Positions 34,225 through 42,308 of a stretch of 64,000 bases of DNA are shown piece after piece. This DNA is from Azophilus sp965220425. GTDB lineage: Bacteria; Pseudomonadota; Gammaproteobacteria; Pseudomonadales; Azotimanducaceae. The notes beneath the pieces were generated by a model, which was given only the letters and a program-made list of their open reading frames with translations, did no database searches and was not told the DNA's origin. Location of the stretch: positions 4,030,001 to 4,094,000 of the forward strand of contig OZ244830.1 of NCBI GenBank assembly GCA_965220425.1, read 5' to 3'. Positions within the stretch are counted from its first letter, which is position 1; every line of letters begins with the position of its first letter. The position numbers and the translations under genes were made by a program.

Positions 34225-35634
34225 ATGACGCCGAACAACAAAGCACCAATCGATTCGGAAAGTCCGGCGAGGCTGACAACCGGCGGCGCCTACCCCTGGT
34301 ATGTCGTTGCCGTCCTGATGTTCGCTTACATCGTCGCCATCGTCGACCGGCAAATCCTGAGCCTCCTTGTAGAACCGATAAAACGGGACCTCGGCGTGAC
34401 CGATACGCAGATAGGCCTGCTCGCCGGATTCGCCTTTGTCGTGTTCTATTCGATCCTGGGCGTACCGATCGCAAGGCTGGCCGACCGAAAAAACCGAAAA
34501 GCGATCATTTCGATCGGCATTGTCATCTGGAGTCTCATGACCGCCGCCTGCGGACTGGCGAAAACCTACGCCCAGCTTTTCATCCTGCGCGTTGGGGTGG
34601 GTGTCGGCGAAGCGACTTTGTCGCCGGCCGCTTACTCGATCATGGCCGACTATTTCCCGCCCAGAAAACTGGCGCGGGCGATCGGTGTTTACGCAATGGG
34701 CCTGTATGCCGGCGCCGGGATCGCTCTCTTGGCCGGAAGCGCGGTCGTCGCCATGCTCAGCGGTCAAGGGACGATCGATTTTCCCGTCATCGGGGAAATG
34801 CACCGCTGGCAATTGACATTTATCGTCGTCGCCATTCCCGGTTTTCTCGTTCTCGCGCTGATGGCGAGCGTGCGCGAACCGCCGCGCCGGCAGTTCGCTT
34901 ACGACGGCTCACACAAGAACATCGAAGCGGAACCGGTTCCATTCCGCGAAATCCGGCAGTTTTTCCGCGAGAACCGCCGCCTCATCGTCGCCCACTTCGG
35001 CGGATTCCTGATGATCGGCACGGTGATCAGCGCGTTCCTGATCTGGGTGCCGGAATTCCTGCGCCGGACATACGGCTACACAATCGCGGAGGCCGGTGCG
35101 ATCTACGGTATCGCATTGTTGCTGTTCGGTACCGCCGGGCCTTATTTCGGCGGCTGGTTCGCCGAATGGCTCGCCAATCGCGGCTACCGTGACGCCGAGA
35201 TGCGAGCCGCGGCGATTTGCGGTGCGATCATGATCCCGATCGCGATCGTCGCGCCACTGGCGCCGGATCGAATATCCGGGCTTGTCATGCTGGCATTGCT
35301 GAGTTTCATACTGGCTGCCCCACAGGGACTGCCACCCACCATTATGCAACTCATTGCGCCCAACAAGATGCGGGCGCAACTTACGGCGTTTTTCATGTTG
35401 ATTGCCGTGTTGGCCGGCTTTTCACTCGGCCCCGCATGCACGGCGATGATCACCGATTACGTATTCGGCTACGATGAGGCGTTACCCTATTCGCTCGCGA
35501 TCGTCAGCGCCAGTTTGACACCGATCGGTGTCGCACTGCTTGTTTACGGACTGAAACCCTATCGCGAGCGGCTTGCGATAGAGCAGGAAGCCGTGCAATT
35601 CCGGCACACGAACAGCGTGCCCGGCGATACGTAA
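34225..35634 (+). CDS. MFS transporter (spinster-like / organic anion type)
   Basis: The 469-residue protein has twelve predicted helices. MFS motif A appears in the first intracellular loop as GVPIARLADRKNRKAIIS, and the first helix segment MFAYIVAIVDRQILSLLVEPIKRDLGVTDTQIGLLAGFAFVVFYS is typical of the spinster-like branch of bacterial MFS proteins. It lies 94 bp after the carotenoid oxygenase gene on the same strand. Transport of a lipophilic or aromatic acid linked to that enzyme is inferred. Confidence 0.88.
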   Translation: MTPNNKAPIDSESPARLTTGGAYPWYVVAVLMFAYIVAIVDRQILSLLVEPIKRDLGVTDTQIGLLAGFAFVVFYSILGVPIARLADRKNRKAIISIGIVIWSLMTAACGLAKTYAQLFILRVGVGVGEATLSPAAYSIMADYFPPRKLARAIGVYAMGLYAGAGIALLAGSAVVAMLSGQGTIDFPVIGEMHRWQLTFIVVAIPGFLVLALMASVREPPRRQFAYDGSHKNIEAEPVPFREIRQFFRENRRLIVAHFGGFLMIGTVISAFLIWVPEFLRRTYGYTIAEAGAIYGIALLLFGTAGPYFGGWFAEWLANRGYRDAEMRAAAICGAIMIPIAIVAPLAPDRISGLVMLALLSFILAAPQGLPPTIMQLIAPNKMRAQLTAFFMLIAVLAGFSLGPACTAMITDYVFGYDEALPYSLAIVSASLTPIGVALLVYGLKPYRERLAIEQEAVQFRHTNSVPGDT

Positions 35635-35850
35635 TCCGACTATCGACCAGGACCCATGGAGTGCGAATTCCTGATTGCGGCGCCATGGCGCCATGGAGAC
35701 GAGCCCGGAAAATTCGCCGGCTTGAAGAAGTTGATTCGGCATTGTCCGTGACCACGCTGGCCGAGGCGCTGGAAATCCTTCGGCGGCCTGACCGAGGCGG
35801 CCCGGTGCGCCCGCCGCCGCTGCCAAACCGCCTGCTTCCCGTCCGGCGCT

Positions 35851-36786
35851 CTACTCGACCTCGACGTCGATCTCGACCTTCTCTTCCTCCTCTGTTTCTT
35901 CGCCATCCGATCGATCCATCATGATCTTGTACGCGCGCTCGAAGAGTCCCTTGAGCGGTTCCACGGCCACGGTCCGGCCGCGGTTCTCCCGGCGCACCGT
36001 CGCCTCCCCCGCCTCGTCAAGATCGGCCAGCAGGCGATAGGCCTCGTGCGCGTTGCCGATGTCGGCATCGTTAATGCGGCGAACGATGTCGCCGGGCTTG
36101 AGTGCGCTGCCGGGCGGCGCGTCGAGAACCAGCACGCCGGCATCGACACCGAAGTACTTGCCGAGATCCTCGCCGATGTCCACGAGTTCGAGACCGCCAT
36201 TGCGGCGGGCCACCCTGGCGGCGCGGTCGCGGAAGACGCGAACGTGCTTACCCGCGGAGGGGAACATCGAGAAGTCCGCATCGCCGCTTTGCCAATGGAA
36301 CGGTCCCCTGGCATGAGGCCGTCGCATGGCCTCGACATCGGTACTGTGCTCGTCGCCGTCGCGAATCAAGACAATCTGCACGGTGTCCCCCGGGTCGACG
36401 TCGTCCATCGCCTTGCGCAGCAACCTGGCCGGATGCGCCTCGCCGGCCAGGGTTCGACCGTCGATGGCGATGATGATGTCATCGGCCAGGATACCGGCGG
36501 CTTCGGCACCGCTGTCGGGCGTTACACCGGCGACGCGAGCACCGTCGTCGTCGTCCCGGATCACGACCCCGAGCATGGCACCGCGATCGAAAACCTCATG
36601 GAACTCGATGGACTCGACGCGCCGGAGTGCATCCTCGAATGCCTTGCGCGACTCGGTGAGACGCTCGAGCGCCAACGCTGCCGTTGCCTGCGCCTCGGCA
36701 GCAACACTTTCTTCGTCCTTAGCGTGCTCGGCGGACCAGCCGCTGGCGGCGGCCAGCAGCATTGCGGAAAGAACCACGAATTTCAC
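35851..36786 (-). CDS. Exported PDZ-domain protein
   Basis: The 311-residue protein has a signal peptide (VKFVVLSAMLLAAASGWSA), a coiled-coil stretch at about 25-60 and two PDZ domains: the first with MLGVVIRDDDDGARVAGVTPDSGAEAAGILADDIIIAIDGRTL, the second with YFGVDAGVLVLDAPPGSALKPGDIVRRINDADIG. No protease domain is seen. The tail is strongly acidic (DGEETEEEEKVEIDVEVE). The GTG start is fixed by a perfect AAGGAGGTGAT Shine-Dalgarno 5-7 nt upstream. It is the third gene after an ECF sigma and an anti-sigma-like protein, so a periplasmic scaffold or stress-sensing role is inferred. Confidence 0.85.
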   Translation of the reverse strand: MKFVVLSAMLLAAASGWSAEHAKDEESVAAEAQATAALALERLTESRKAFEDALRRVESIEFHEVFDRGAMLGVVIRDDDDGARVAGVTPDSGAEAAGILADDIIIAIDGRTLAGEAHPARLLRKAMDDVDPGDTVQIVLIRDGDEHSTDVEAMRRPHARGPFHWQSGDADFSMFPSAGKHVRVFRDRAARVARRNGGLELVDIGEDLGKYFGVDAGVLVLDAPPGSALKPGDIVRRINDADIGNAHEAYRLLADLDEAGEATVRRENRGRTVAVEPLKGLFERAYKIMMDRSDGEETEEEEKVEIDVEVE

Positions 36787-36788
36787 GA

Positions 36789-36800
36789 TATCACCTCCTT
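36789..36800 (-). promoter_or_regulatory. Extended consensus Shine-Dalgarno of the PDZ gene
   Basis: The minus strand reads AAGGAGGTGATATCGTG, matching the 16S rRNA tail over ten bases. It decides the GTG start at 36786 and suggests strong translation. Confidence 0.85.
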
Positions 36801-36871
36801 GGGCGAGTAGCCTCAGGTTGCTTGGCGAACTGCTCACCGGCGCCGATGCCGGCGTGGGCAGTCGCTGTCTC

Positions 36872-37456
36872 TCAATACACGGCACGGCGGATGAACGCCT
36901 CGCGCTGCACCTGTTCGGCACGCATCAGCGTGTCCATCAGTTCCGCCCGTTCGCGCCAGAGCCGTTCGCGCTCCACCGCATCGGCGGGCCCGAAGGTATC
37001 GAGACGGTTCAGCGACGCATCCACGGAAGCGATCCGTGCGGAGAGCAGACGCCGGGCCTCCATTCCCTGCACAGACGCTACGCGCGCGCCCTCCATCACC
37101 GGCAGGGTGCGGCGGCGGGTTTCCGCCAGCCGTGAACGTTCCATCAACTCGGCCACAAGCTCTTCGGGGGCCACCGCGCCGGCCACTGGATGCGGCGCCG
37201 GCGCTGGATGTCTGTCGAACAGCAGGACAACGGCGGCCAGCGCCGCCGCCGCGACCCCCGCGGCAAGCGCGCGCTTAAGGAACGGACGCTCCGGGCGACC
37301 CGCGGCATCGAGACGCTTCTCGATCGCCTGCCAGATCGTTCCGGGTGCTTCCAGCTCCGGCAAAGCCCTGAGTTCGGCCTCGATGGCCTGCCGCCGCTGT
37401 TCCGGGGTCTGCGGTTTGCCTTCAAGCACGGCAAACCCTGTTCTTTGCCGATTCAT
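36872..37456 (-). CDS. Single-pass membrane protein, probable anti-sigma factor
   Basis: The 194-residue protein has a cytoplasmic N-terminal part (residues 1-60, PQTPEQRRQAIEAELRALPELEAPGTIWQAIEKRL), one membrane helix (LKRALAAGVAAAALAAVVLLF, about 66-86) and an Arg/Glu-rich coiled-coil periplasmic part. No zinc anti-sigma HxxxCxxC motif is present. It overlaps the ECF sigma gene by 35 bp and precedes the PDZ gene, which supports an anti-sigma role. The function is inferred from operon position and topology. Confidence 0.65.
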   Translation of the reverse strand: MNRQRTGFAVLEGKPQTPEQRRQAIEAELRALPELEAPGTIWQAIEKRLDAAGRPERPFLKRALAAGVAAAALAAVVLLFDRHPAPAPHPVAGAVAPEELVAELMERSRLAETRRRTLPVMEGARVASVQGMEARRLLSARIASVDASLNRLDTFGPADAVERERLWRERAELMDTLMRAEQVQREAFIRRAVY

Positions 37457-37997
37457 CGTTCTGCTCCACCGCACCGAAGCGTGCGTCGGCCATTGCCGCA
37501 TACGCACGCGCCAGTTGCGTCTTGGAAAAACTCGCCGTGTAGCCGCACGCGCGGCCGATCTCCTCGTGGGTGAATCCCTCGATGCAATGCATCCACACCA
37601 CCATTCGCGCGGTTCTCGACAGCTTTGCGAGCGCCTGGTCCACGTCCACCGCCCGATCCGTCGCGTCATTGGCCGTCGCCGGTTCGTCGCTCTTGAGTGC
37701 CTCGCGCCGCCGATGCCAGGGCGAGCGCAGCCGCATCAGGCAGTGGTTCATCGCAATGGAACGCACCCAGGCCGGAAAGGCCGCCTCCCGGGCCAGGGTG
37801 TGTGCCTTGCACAGTACGTCGACGAAGGTGTCCTGCATCACTTCCTCTGCCGCGGGGGTGTCGCGAAGTACCCGGCGGGCAAGGGTAAACACGGCATTGG
37901 CGAAAGCGCGGTAGGTGATCTCCTGCGCCTTGCGGTCGCCTTTCTTCAAACGCCGGATTACCCCGGGATCGAGCTCGATGTTGCTGAAGCGGGACAT
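37422..37997 (-). CDS. ECF-type RNA polymerase sigma factor
   Basis: The 191-residue sigma-70 family protein has region 2 (AFANAVFTLARRVLRDTPAAEEVMQDTFVDVL...FPAWVRSIAMNHCLMRLR) and region 4 (ALAKLSRTARMVVWMHCIEGFTHEEIGRACGYTASFSKTQLARAYAAM). I chose the ATG at 37997 (MSRFSNIEL). It heads an operon with the anti-sigma-like and PDZ genes. Target promoters are not identifiable here. Confidence 0.92.
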   Translation of the reverse strand: MSRFSNIELDPGVIRRLKKGDRKAQEITYRAFANAVFTLARRVLRDTPAAEEVMQDTFVDVLCKAHTLAREAAFPAWVRSIAMNHCLMRLRSPWHRRREALKSDEPATANDATDRAVDVDQALAKLSRTARMVVWMHCIEGFTHEEIGRACGYTASFSKTQLARAYAAMADARFGAVEQNDESAKNRVCRA

Positions 37998-38217
37998 ATC
38001 CTGTTGGATGCGCAAGCGCGGAAAATAGTCGCGGTCAATTGTGACTCGTGTGCGGGCCACTGAGAACCAGCCGCCGGTGTGTTATTCAGCGCGAGTATTC
38101 GACGCCGATCCGCGTGCTGACCCATTGACTCCGATTGATTCCAGGGGCCAAAGTTCGGCGCCAAACAACAACGCGCGACAGTAACCGATACGCGTCGGTC
38201 ACGGTCGGCCGCCAAAT

Positions 38218-38394
38218 CAGCCCGGCCGCGCCGGTTGCTTCGGCAAGGACCGAATCTTCCTCGCCGGGGATGCCGCACACGTGTTCATCCCGACCGGGGG
38301 GCTCGGCAACAACACGGGCTTCGTCCGCATCCGCAACTTCGCCTGGAAGCTCGCCTTCGTCCTGCGCGGCGCTTCCCCCGCGTCCGCGTTGTAG
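38218..38394 (+). pseudogene. FAD-binding monooxygenase fragment (PF01494 type)
   Basis: The frame GKDRIFLAGDAAHVFIPTGG, followed by LGNNTGF and RNFAWKLAFVLRGASP, is the FAD-contacting GD motif region of class A flavin hydroxylases. It ends at a TAG after about 60 codons, and neither the N-terminal Rossmann motif nor the C-terminal part is present. It is a clear remnant of a larger gene. Confidence 0.7.
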
Positions 38395-38802
38395 CTGCAT
38401 CAACCCCTTGATATAGATAAGTTTCCCTCTTCTGCCCATCCCCTGTACTGCCTTTCATACGTACTCCGTGGCGAGCTTTAGGGGGGCCGGGCGGGGCTTT
38501 CTGGAACGCAGTTGGCGTGTCCTCCCCGGTTCGGGGAGTTGACGGGCCCTCACGCGCGGACGGCTGAGCGAACGTGTGGAGCGTATTGAGCGGCGTTTGG
38601 CGGTCTCCGCAACAGGGATCGACGCCCGCCAGGGCCGAGACTCGCCTTGGCGAGGCTCGGTGCGGAGCACGAGAGTCCGGCCTCCGGAAGGGGGGGTCGC
38701 CATCCGGGCACATGGTCCAAGGGCAGTGAGACTGGGAACGTCGGTCGCTTCCAATCGTGCCGATTCTCTAGGTGGTATCGGTCGCGGGAAGCGGCGCTGA
38801 AA
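38395..38802. other. Non-coding stretch with one stem-loop
   Basis: About 400 bp without a supportable gene. Bases 38635-38660 form a stem of 12 pairs with one mismatch (ccgagactcgcc / ggcgaggctcgg). No T-run follows. Nothing else is recognised. Confidence 0.45.
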
Positions 38803-39267
38803 TCAGGGCTCGTGTACTTCACATATGGCGCAGTCGCAGCCGGGCGGGCTGAAATGGCGAACGCCTACCGCAACTTCGCCGATCCGGTCTGCGCGGCTGA
38901 AAATCGGTTCGAACAGTCGGGTCTCGCCGTTCTCGACGTATCGGCGCAGTGCGTAGGCGCAGAGATCGGCGATCTGGATCATGCGGGTCAGCTCACTGTT
39001 CCTGCGGCGATTTACCTCCCGACGCCGATCGGCGGGCCCGAGCTGCTCGAAGTTGGGAATCCTCGACTGTTCAAGGTATTTCCTGAGCATCCAAGCCGTG
39101 TGGAGTTCGGCGTCGGCCAAGCCATACCTGCCCAGCACGCGCGACACTTCCCGGTCGGCATCACGCCAATGCCAGATCGGGATGGAGATGCCGGCCAGGA
39201 CGAAGTGGGTAGTGTCACCGCCGCCGGTGCCCGTTGTGCCGGATTCGTCCAGATAGCATAGGTACAC
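38803..39267 (-). pseudogene. DUF3800-family protein with internal deletion
   Basis: The 154-residue frame starts like DUF3800 proteins (MYLCYLDESGTTGTG...THFVLAGISIPIWHW, then ELHTAWMLRKYLEQSRIPNFE) and ends like them (TRMIQIADLCAYALRRYVENGETRLFEPIFSRADRIG...VGVRHF...CDCAICEVH). About 100-130 residues normally between these parts are missing at RNSELTRMIQI, in frame. The catalytic-like N-terminal Asp (LDESG) and the C-terminal QIADL remain. DUF3800 proteins are often found on mobile and defence loci. It is probably a non-functional deletion product. Confidence 0.65.
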
Positions 39268-39678
39268 AGCGGCACCAAGCTCGCAGAAAAAAGAAAAGAA
39301 AAGCGCCTGGGCCTTGGAGCCTTGGGCTCCGAAGGGCGAGCCGCTTGGCGACTCTCCGCAGACGCATGGTCCCGAATGTAGACGCCACCGGAGTTAGTGT
39401 CAACACGCAATCAAGGCAGGCGTGGGCCATCGGGTACAGAGGCTGGCAAAAGGTGGGCGGTGCGGTTAACAAAGCTGTAGTGTCGGATTAGCGCACACGA
39501 GGCGCGCGGAGTTGGACTTGCGCGAAACGGACGTATCGGGCACTCGGGCGGCGCGGGCTGCTCGGCCCCGTGTTCGACTTTGCCGTAGCGCGCACCTCGG
39601 TTTGTCTGAACCACCCTTGCGGAACCGAACATACTGGTACATGCGTTGGCTTGGGGCCGTGCTAAGGATCCGCACTGG
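39268..39678. other. Intergenic, no gene seen
   Basis: About 410 bp upstream of the DUF3800 frame. An A-rich run at 39281-39303 precedes GC-rich sequence. Frames on both strands are short or of unlikely composition. Confidence 0.4.
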
Positions 39679-40154
39679 CTATAGCCCGCGCCCATCGATA
39701 GCTCTTCGAACCAACTGGTCGAACGATCGGTCCAGGACTTCGCGACGGCATCGACCAATTAGCGCCACGTACTCCTCCGTCCACATTGAGGAAAGTTCCT
39801 TATCGCTAAGAGCCACCAACAGCGAATTTACCGCCGGCGATTGGCGTCTCACAAGCCTACGCACAGGAACTACGATCCAATGCGGTCGCGGGAAGCTCAC
39901 AGCCAGAGCGAAGTGACCGTCGGCACCCGCACCCACAAGCGCGTTGAAGTCTGCTGGAGTCAACATCCGCCTTTTCCGACCGGCCACTCCGCTTCGATTT
40001 CGAACCGGTACTCCTTCCCGCCTCTGACGCTGACGATGTCTGGATGCCCCCTGGGTTTGACGGCCGCTACCCGATGTTTCAGTCCCACGAGCACGTGTGC
40101 GGCAATCGCCTGAATCTTGTAGCCGAATTGACCCGGGCTTGATTGGGATCGCAA
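39679..40154 (-). pseudogene. Possible frameshifted nuclease-like gene (two overlapping frames)
   Basis: The upstream frame (40154-39960) encodes KIQAIAAHVLVGLKHRVAAVKPRGHPDIVSVRGGKEYRFEIEAE, reminiscent of PD-(D/E)xK nuclease cores (GHPDI and an ExE). The downstream frame (39987-39679) continues GRKRRMLTPADFNALVGAGADGHFALAVSFPRPHWIVVPVRRL. The two overlap by 28 bp in different frames and read naturally as one protein if a single frameshift is assumed after EIEAE. Alternatively they are two small overlapping genes. I do not recognise a named family. Confidence 0.4.
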
Positions 40155-40156
40155 TC

Positions 40157-40735
40157 GCCTAAGGCAATCAGCGGCTACGGTCTCAGGTCACCTGGAACGC
40201 ACTGACCCAGGATCTCTCAATCGATCACCCAAGAACCGCGGCGGACTACGTCGGGTTGCTCGAACGCATGGATGCGGTGTGCGTGCTGCCCGCCCTGCTG
40301 GAAGACAAGCTTGCGCCAGCGCCGAAGAAAGCCAGAAAGCTGATCTTCAGCGATCCCTTTATCCTGCATGCCGTCCGTGCGTGGCTGAAGCCGGATACGG
40401 ACCCGTTCAACCAGCAGATCCTGGCTGTTCGGGAGGATCCGATATGGGAATCGAAGATCGTGGAGGCCTGCGTCGCCAGCCACCTCCACCGCTTCTGCCC
40501 TACCTACTACATAAAGGCGCAAGTCGAAGTGGATGTCGCCTATGTGCGCGACGGCCGGTTCTGGCCGGTAGAGGTCAAGTGGACCAGCCAACTGCGGCCC
40601 AAGGCGCTGAAGCAGATTACGCGATACGGCAACGGTGAGATCTGGGGCAGGAACCGGCAACCCGGCGAAATCGGTGGCGTCAAGGTCTTGCCGCTGCCCA
40701 TTCAATTGCTGCGCATCGCCGCTACGTTCTCCTGA
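40157..40735 (+). pseudogene. C-terminal remnant of an AAA ATPase with DUF4143 domain
   Basis: The frame reads RSQVTWNALTQDLSIDHPRTAADYVGLLERMDAVCVLPALLEDKLAPAPKKARKLIFSDPFILHAV and ends YVRDGRFWPVEVKWTSQLRPKALKQITRYGNGEIWGR...KVLPLPIQLLR. This is the DUF4143 C-terminal part of a common bacterial ATPase family. The AAA domain with Walker motifs is missing and a TAA stop lies in frame just upstream, so this is a truncated gene. The earliest usable ATG is at 40268. Confidence 0.65.
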
Positions 40736-40746
40736 CGACGGCTGAG

Positions 40747-40975
40747 TCAATCCCAGCTCAGCGCGCCGCCCGATCGATACTCGGATTCCCGCGACCCGGT
40801 CACGAAGGTCGCGTCCGCTATCTGCTTGGTGTACTGCATGGCCCATGATGCCTTGCGGGCTACCGACGGCACCTCGCGGTACAAGTTGAAGATCTCGCCT
40901 TCGTCCATGCCGAGAGACTCGATGCAATATTGGTAGGCGTGCGTGTGAACGCCTCCTCGAAGGCCTGCCGGAGAG
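40747..40975 (-). pseudogene. Fragment of ribonucleotide reductase small subunit (nrdB)
   Basis: The minus strand encodes HTHAYQYCIESLGMDEGEIFNLYREVPSVARKASWAMQYTKQIADATFVTGS, the helix region of class I RNR beta subunits that carries an iron ligand. Upstream, LRQAFEEA of the same protein lies in another frame, one base off, so a frameshift is present. The frame stops after SGGALSWD, which is not RNR sequence. Only about 75 of about 350 residues remain. Confidence 0.72.
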
Positions 40976-40984
40976 CTACCTGGG

Positions 40985-41226
40985 CCGCATATTGCACCAA
41001 GGGCCGCGATGATCGCGCAGGATTTTGCTCGTATGCGCGTGCTCGCGACCTTAAAGCATAGCCGTAGCTATGGTGTAGGGAGCATGTGCGCGCATACGGG
41101 CAAAAGCCCGGCGAGGGCGCGGCCAGCGCGTTTTGTAACGCGACAGATAGCCAAACAGCGCAAGAAAAGTAAGCAAAATAAAAGAATATTCGTCAACTCG
41201 ACAAGCGGCTTGGTGCAATATGCGGG
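40985..41226. repeat. 242-bp element with 17-bp perfect terminal inverted repeats
   Basis: ccgcatattgcaccaag (40985-41001) and its exact reverse complement (41209-41225) face each other. The right end runs directly into gcgggctag, the same outer bases as the 24-bp repeat family. The interior is non-coding and partly AT-rich (aagcaaaataaaagaatatt). It sits at the broken 5' side of the nrdB remnant. Confidence 0.7.
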
Positions 41227-41255
41227 CTAGGCGAATATTGCGCAGCATAGCGGCA

Positions 41256-41840
41256 TCAGGAACACGCCGCTGGACTCCCGCCCCGCAATGCCCGCAGGTC
41301 GAACATTGCGTAGATGAGGGTGCCGCTCAGCCGTCCCTGGTTGTCGCGACGATGCGACTTCAGTGTGCCTTCGAGTTCGAAACCGAGGCGTTCCGCAACC
41401 GCCTGGCTGCGCCGGTTGCGTTCGTCCATCCGCAACTCGACGCGCCTGCCGCCGCAGTCTTCGAACGCGAGCCGGGTCAGAGCCTCGGTTGCCTCGGTGG
41501 CGTAACCGCGGCCGGTGTGCCCCGTATGCACCCAGAAGCCGATCTCGAAGCGTGGCACGGCCCCGTCCCGCGCCAGGATTGAGGCAACACCAATGAACGT
41601 GTCGTCATCGGCCAGTGTCAGCAGTGCGGTGAAGTCCCTGCCGTCGTCGAAACTGGCCCTGGCGTCGGCGCAGAACTGACGTGCCTGTTCGATGCCGTAG
41701 CGACCGCGCGCCCACTCCATCCAGCGGTGGAGCTCCGGGTAGGACGCGGTCACGGCCGCCAGCACGTCATCGGCATCCGCCGCGGTGGGGGGACGGAGGA
41801 TGAGACGCTCGGTGGCCAAGAGATCCGGGAATGGCCTCAT
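41256..41840 (-). CDS. GNAT-family N-acetyltransferase (RimJ/RimL-like)
   Basis: The 194-residue acetyltransferase is intact, from MRPFPDLLATERLILRPPTAADADDVLAAVTAS to the C-terminal beta-strand region. The acetyl-CoA loop appears as FWVHTGHTGRGYATEATEALTRLAF, and the motif B region as ELRMDERNRRSQAVAERLGFELEGTL. The RimJ/RimL type usually acetylates N-terminal or small-molecule amines; the substrate is not deducible. I chose the start at 41840 over an in-frame upstream codon at 41951. It is the only intact gene in the 38-42 kb graveyard. Confidence 0.88.
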   Translation of the reverse strand: MRPFPDLLATERLILRPPTAADADDVLAAVTASYPELHRWMEWARGRYGIEQARQFCADARASFDDGRDFTALLTLADDDTFIGVASILARDGAVPRFEIGFWVHTGHTGRGYATEATEALTRLAFEDCGGRRVELRMDERNRRSQAVAERLGFELEGTLKSHRRDNQGRLSGTLIYAMFDLRALRGGSPAACS

Positions 41841-42191
41841 GGGTCGGCCACCGGCGCCTGTCTGCCCGCGGTCAGGCTGTCGAGCCATGGAACAGGCGTG
41901 CGAAGACGCCGCCGCTCGCGCAGCCGCCGCCAATCGGCACGGCCGCAACAAGGACGGCCTTGTCGTTGGGGGAACGTCAATCGGGATTGACTCGAGCCCA
42001 TGTTTTCCCGCTCGATCTTCATGGCTTCGCTACAGGAGCACCCTCGACGATCACGATTTCAACCTCAGCCTGTGATTCATGCAAGGGGTACCAATCGGCA
42101 GAGGACGAAATAGCCGGTTTTGTACTATCGAGGAACCAACCAAGTCGGGTCCCCGTTTCCATTCCGATGCCCCTTACCGGATTATTGTCAA
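41841..42191. other. Intergenic, no gene seen
   Basis: About 350 bp upstream of the GNAT gene. Frames on both strands lack family resemblance. The right part leads into the methyltransferase remnant. Confidence 0.4.
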
Positions 42192-42308
42192 ATGTCGGAA
42201 TCGATCTTCAAGTCGACTGCGAAGTATTACGCGAATTACCGTGTCCCTTACCCCGACGAGACAATGGCTCGGCTCGTTGCCTCCTGTGGACTGGACGGGG
42301 GGCAGTAA
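42192..42308 (+). pseudogene. N-terminal fragment of a class I SAM methyltransferase
   Basis: MSESIFKSTAKYYANYRVPY, then PDETMARLVASCGLDG, is the characteristic start of a common methyltransferase family whose next residues would be the glycine-rich SAM motif. Here the frame ends in GGQ and a stop after 38 codons, exactly where the motif should begin. It overlaps the 3' end of the dimethylformamidase-like gene on the other strand. Confidence 0.6.

Noticed and set aside
35635..35850. Small plus-strand frame with RKIRRLEEVDSALSVTTLAEALEILRRPD after the MFS gene
   Set aside because: Short, overlaps the PDZ gene 3' end, no recognisable family.
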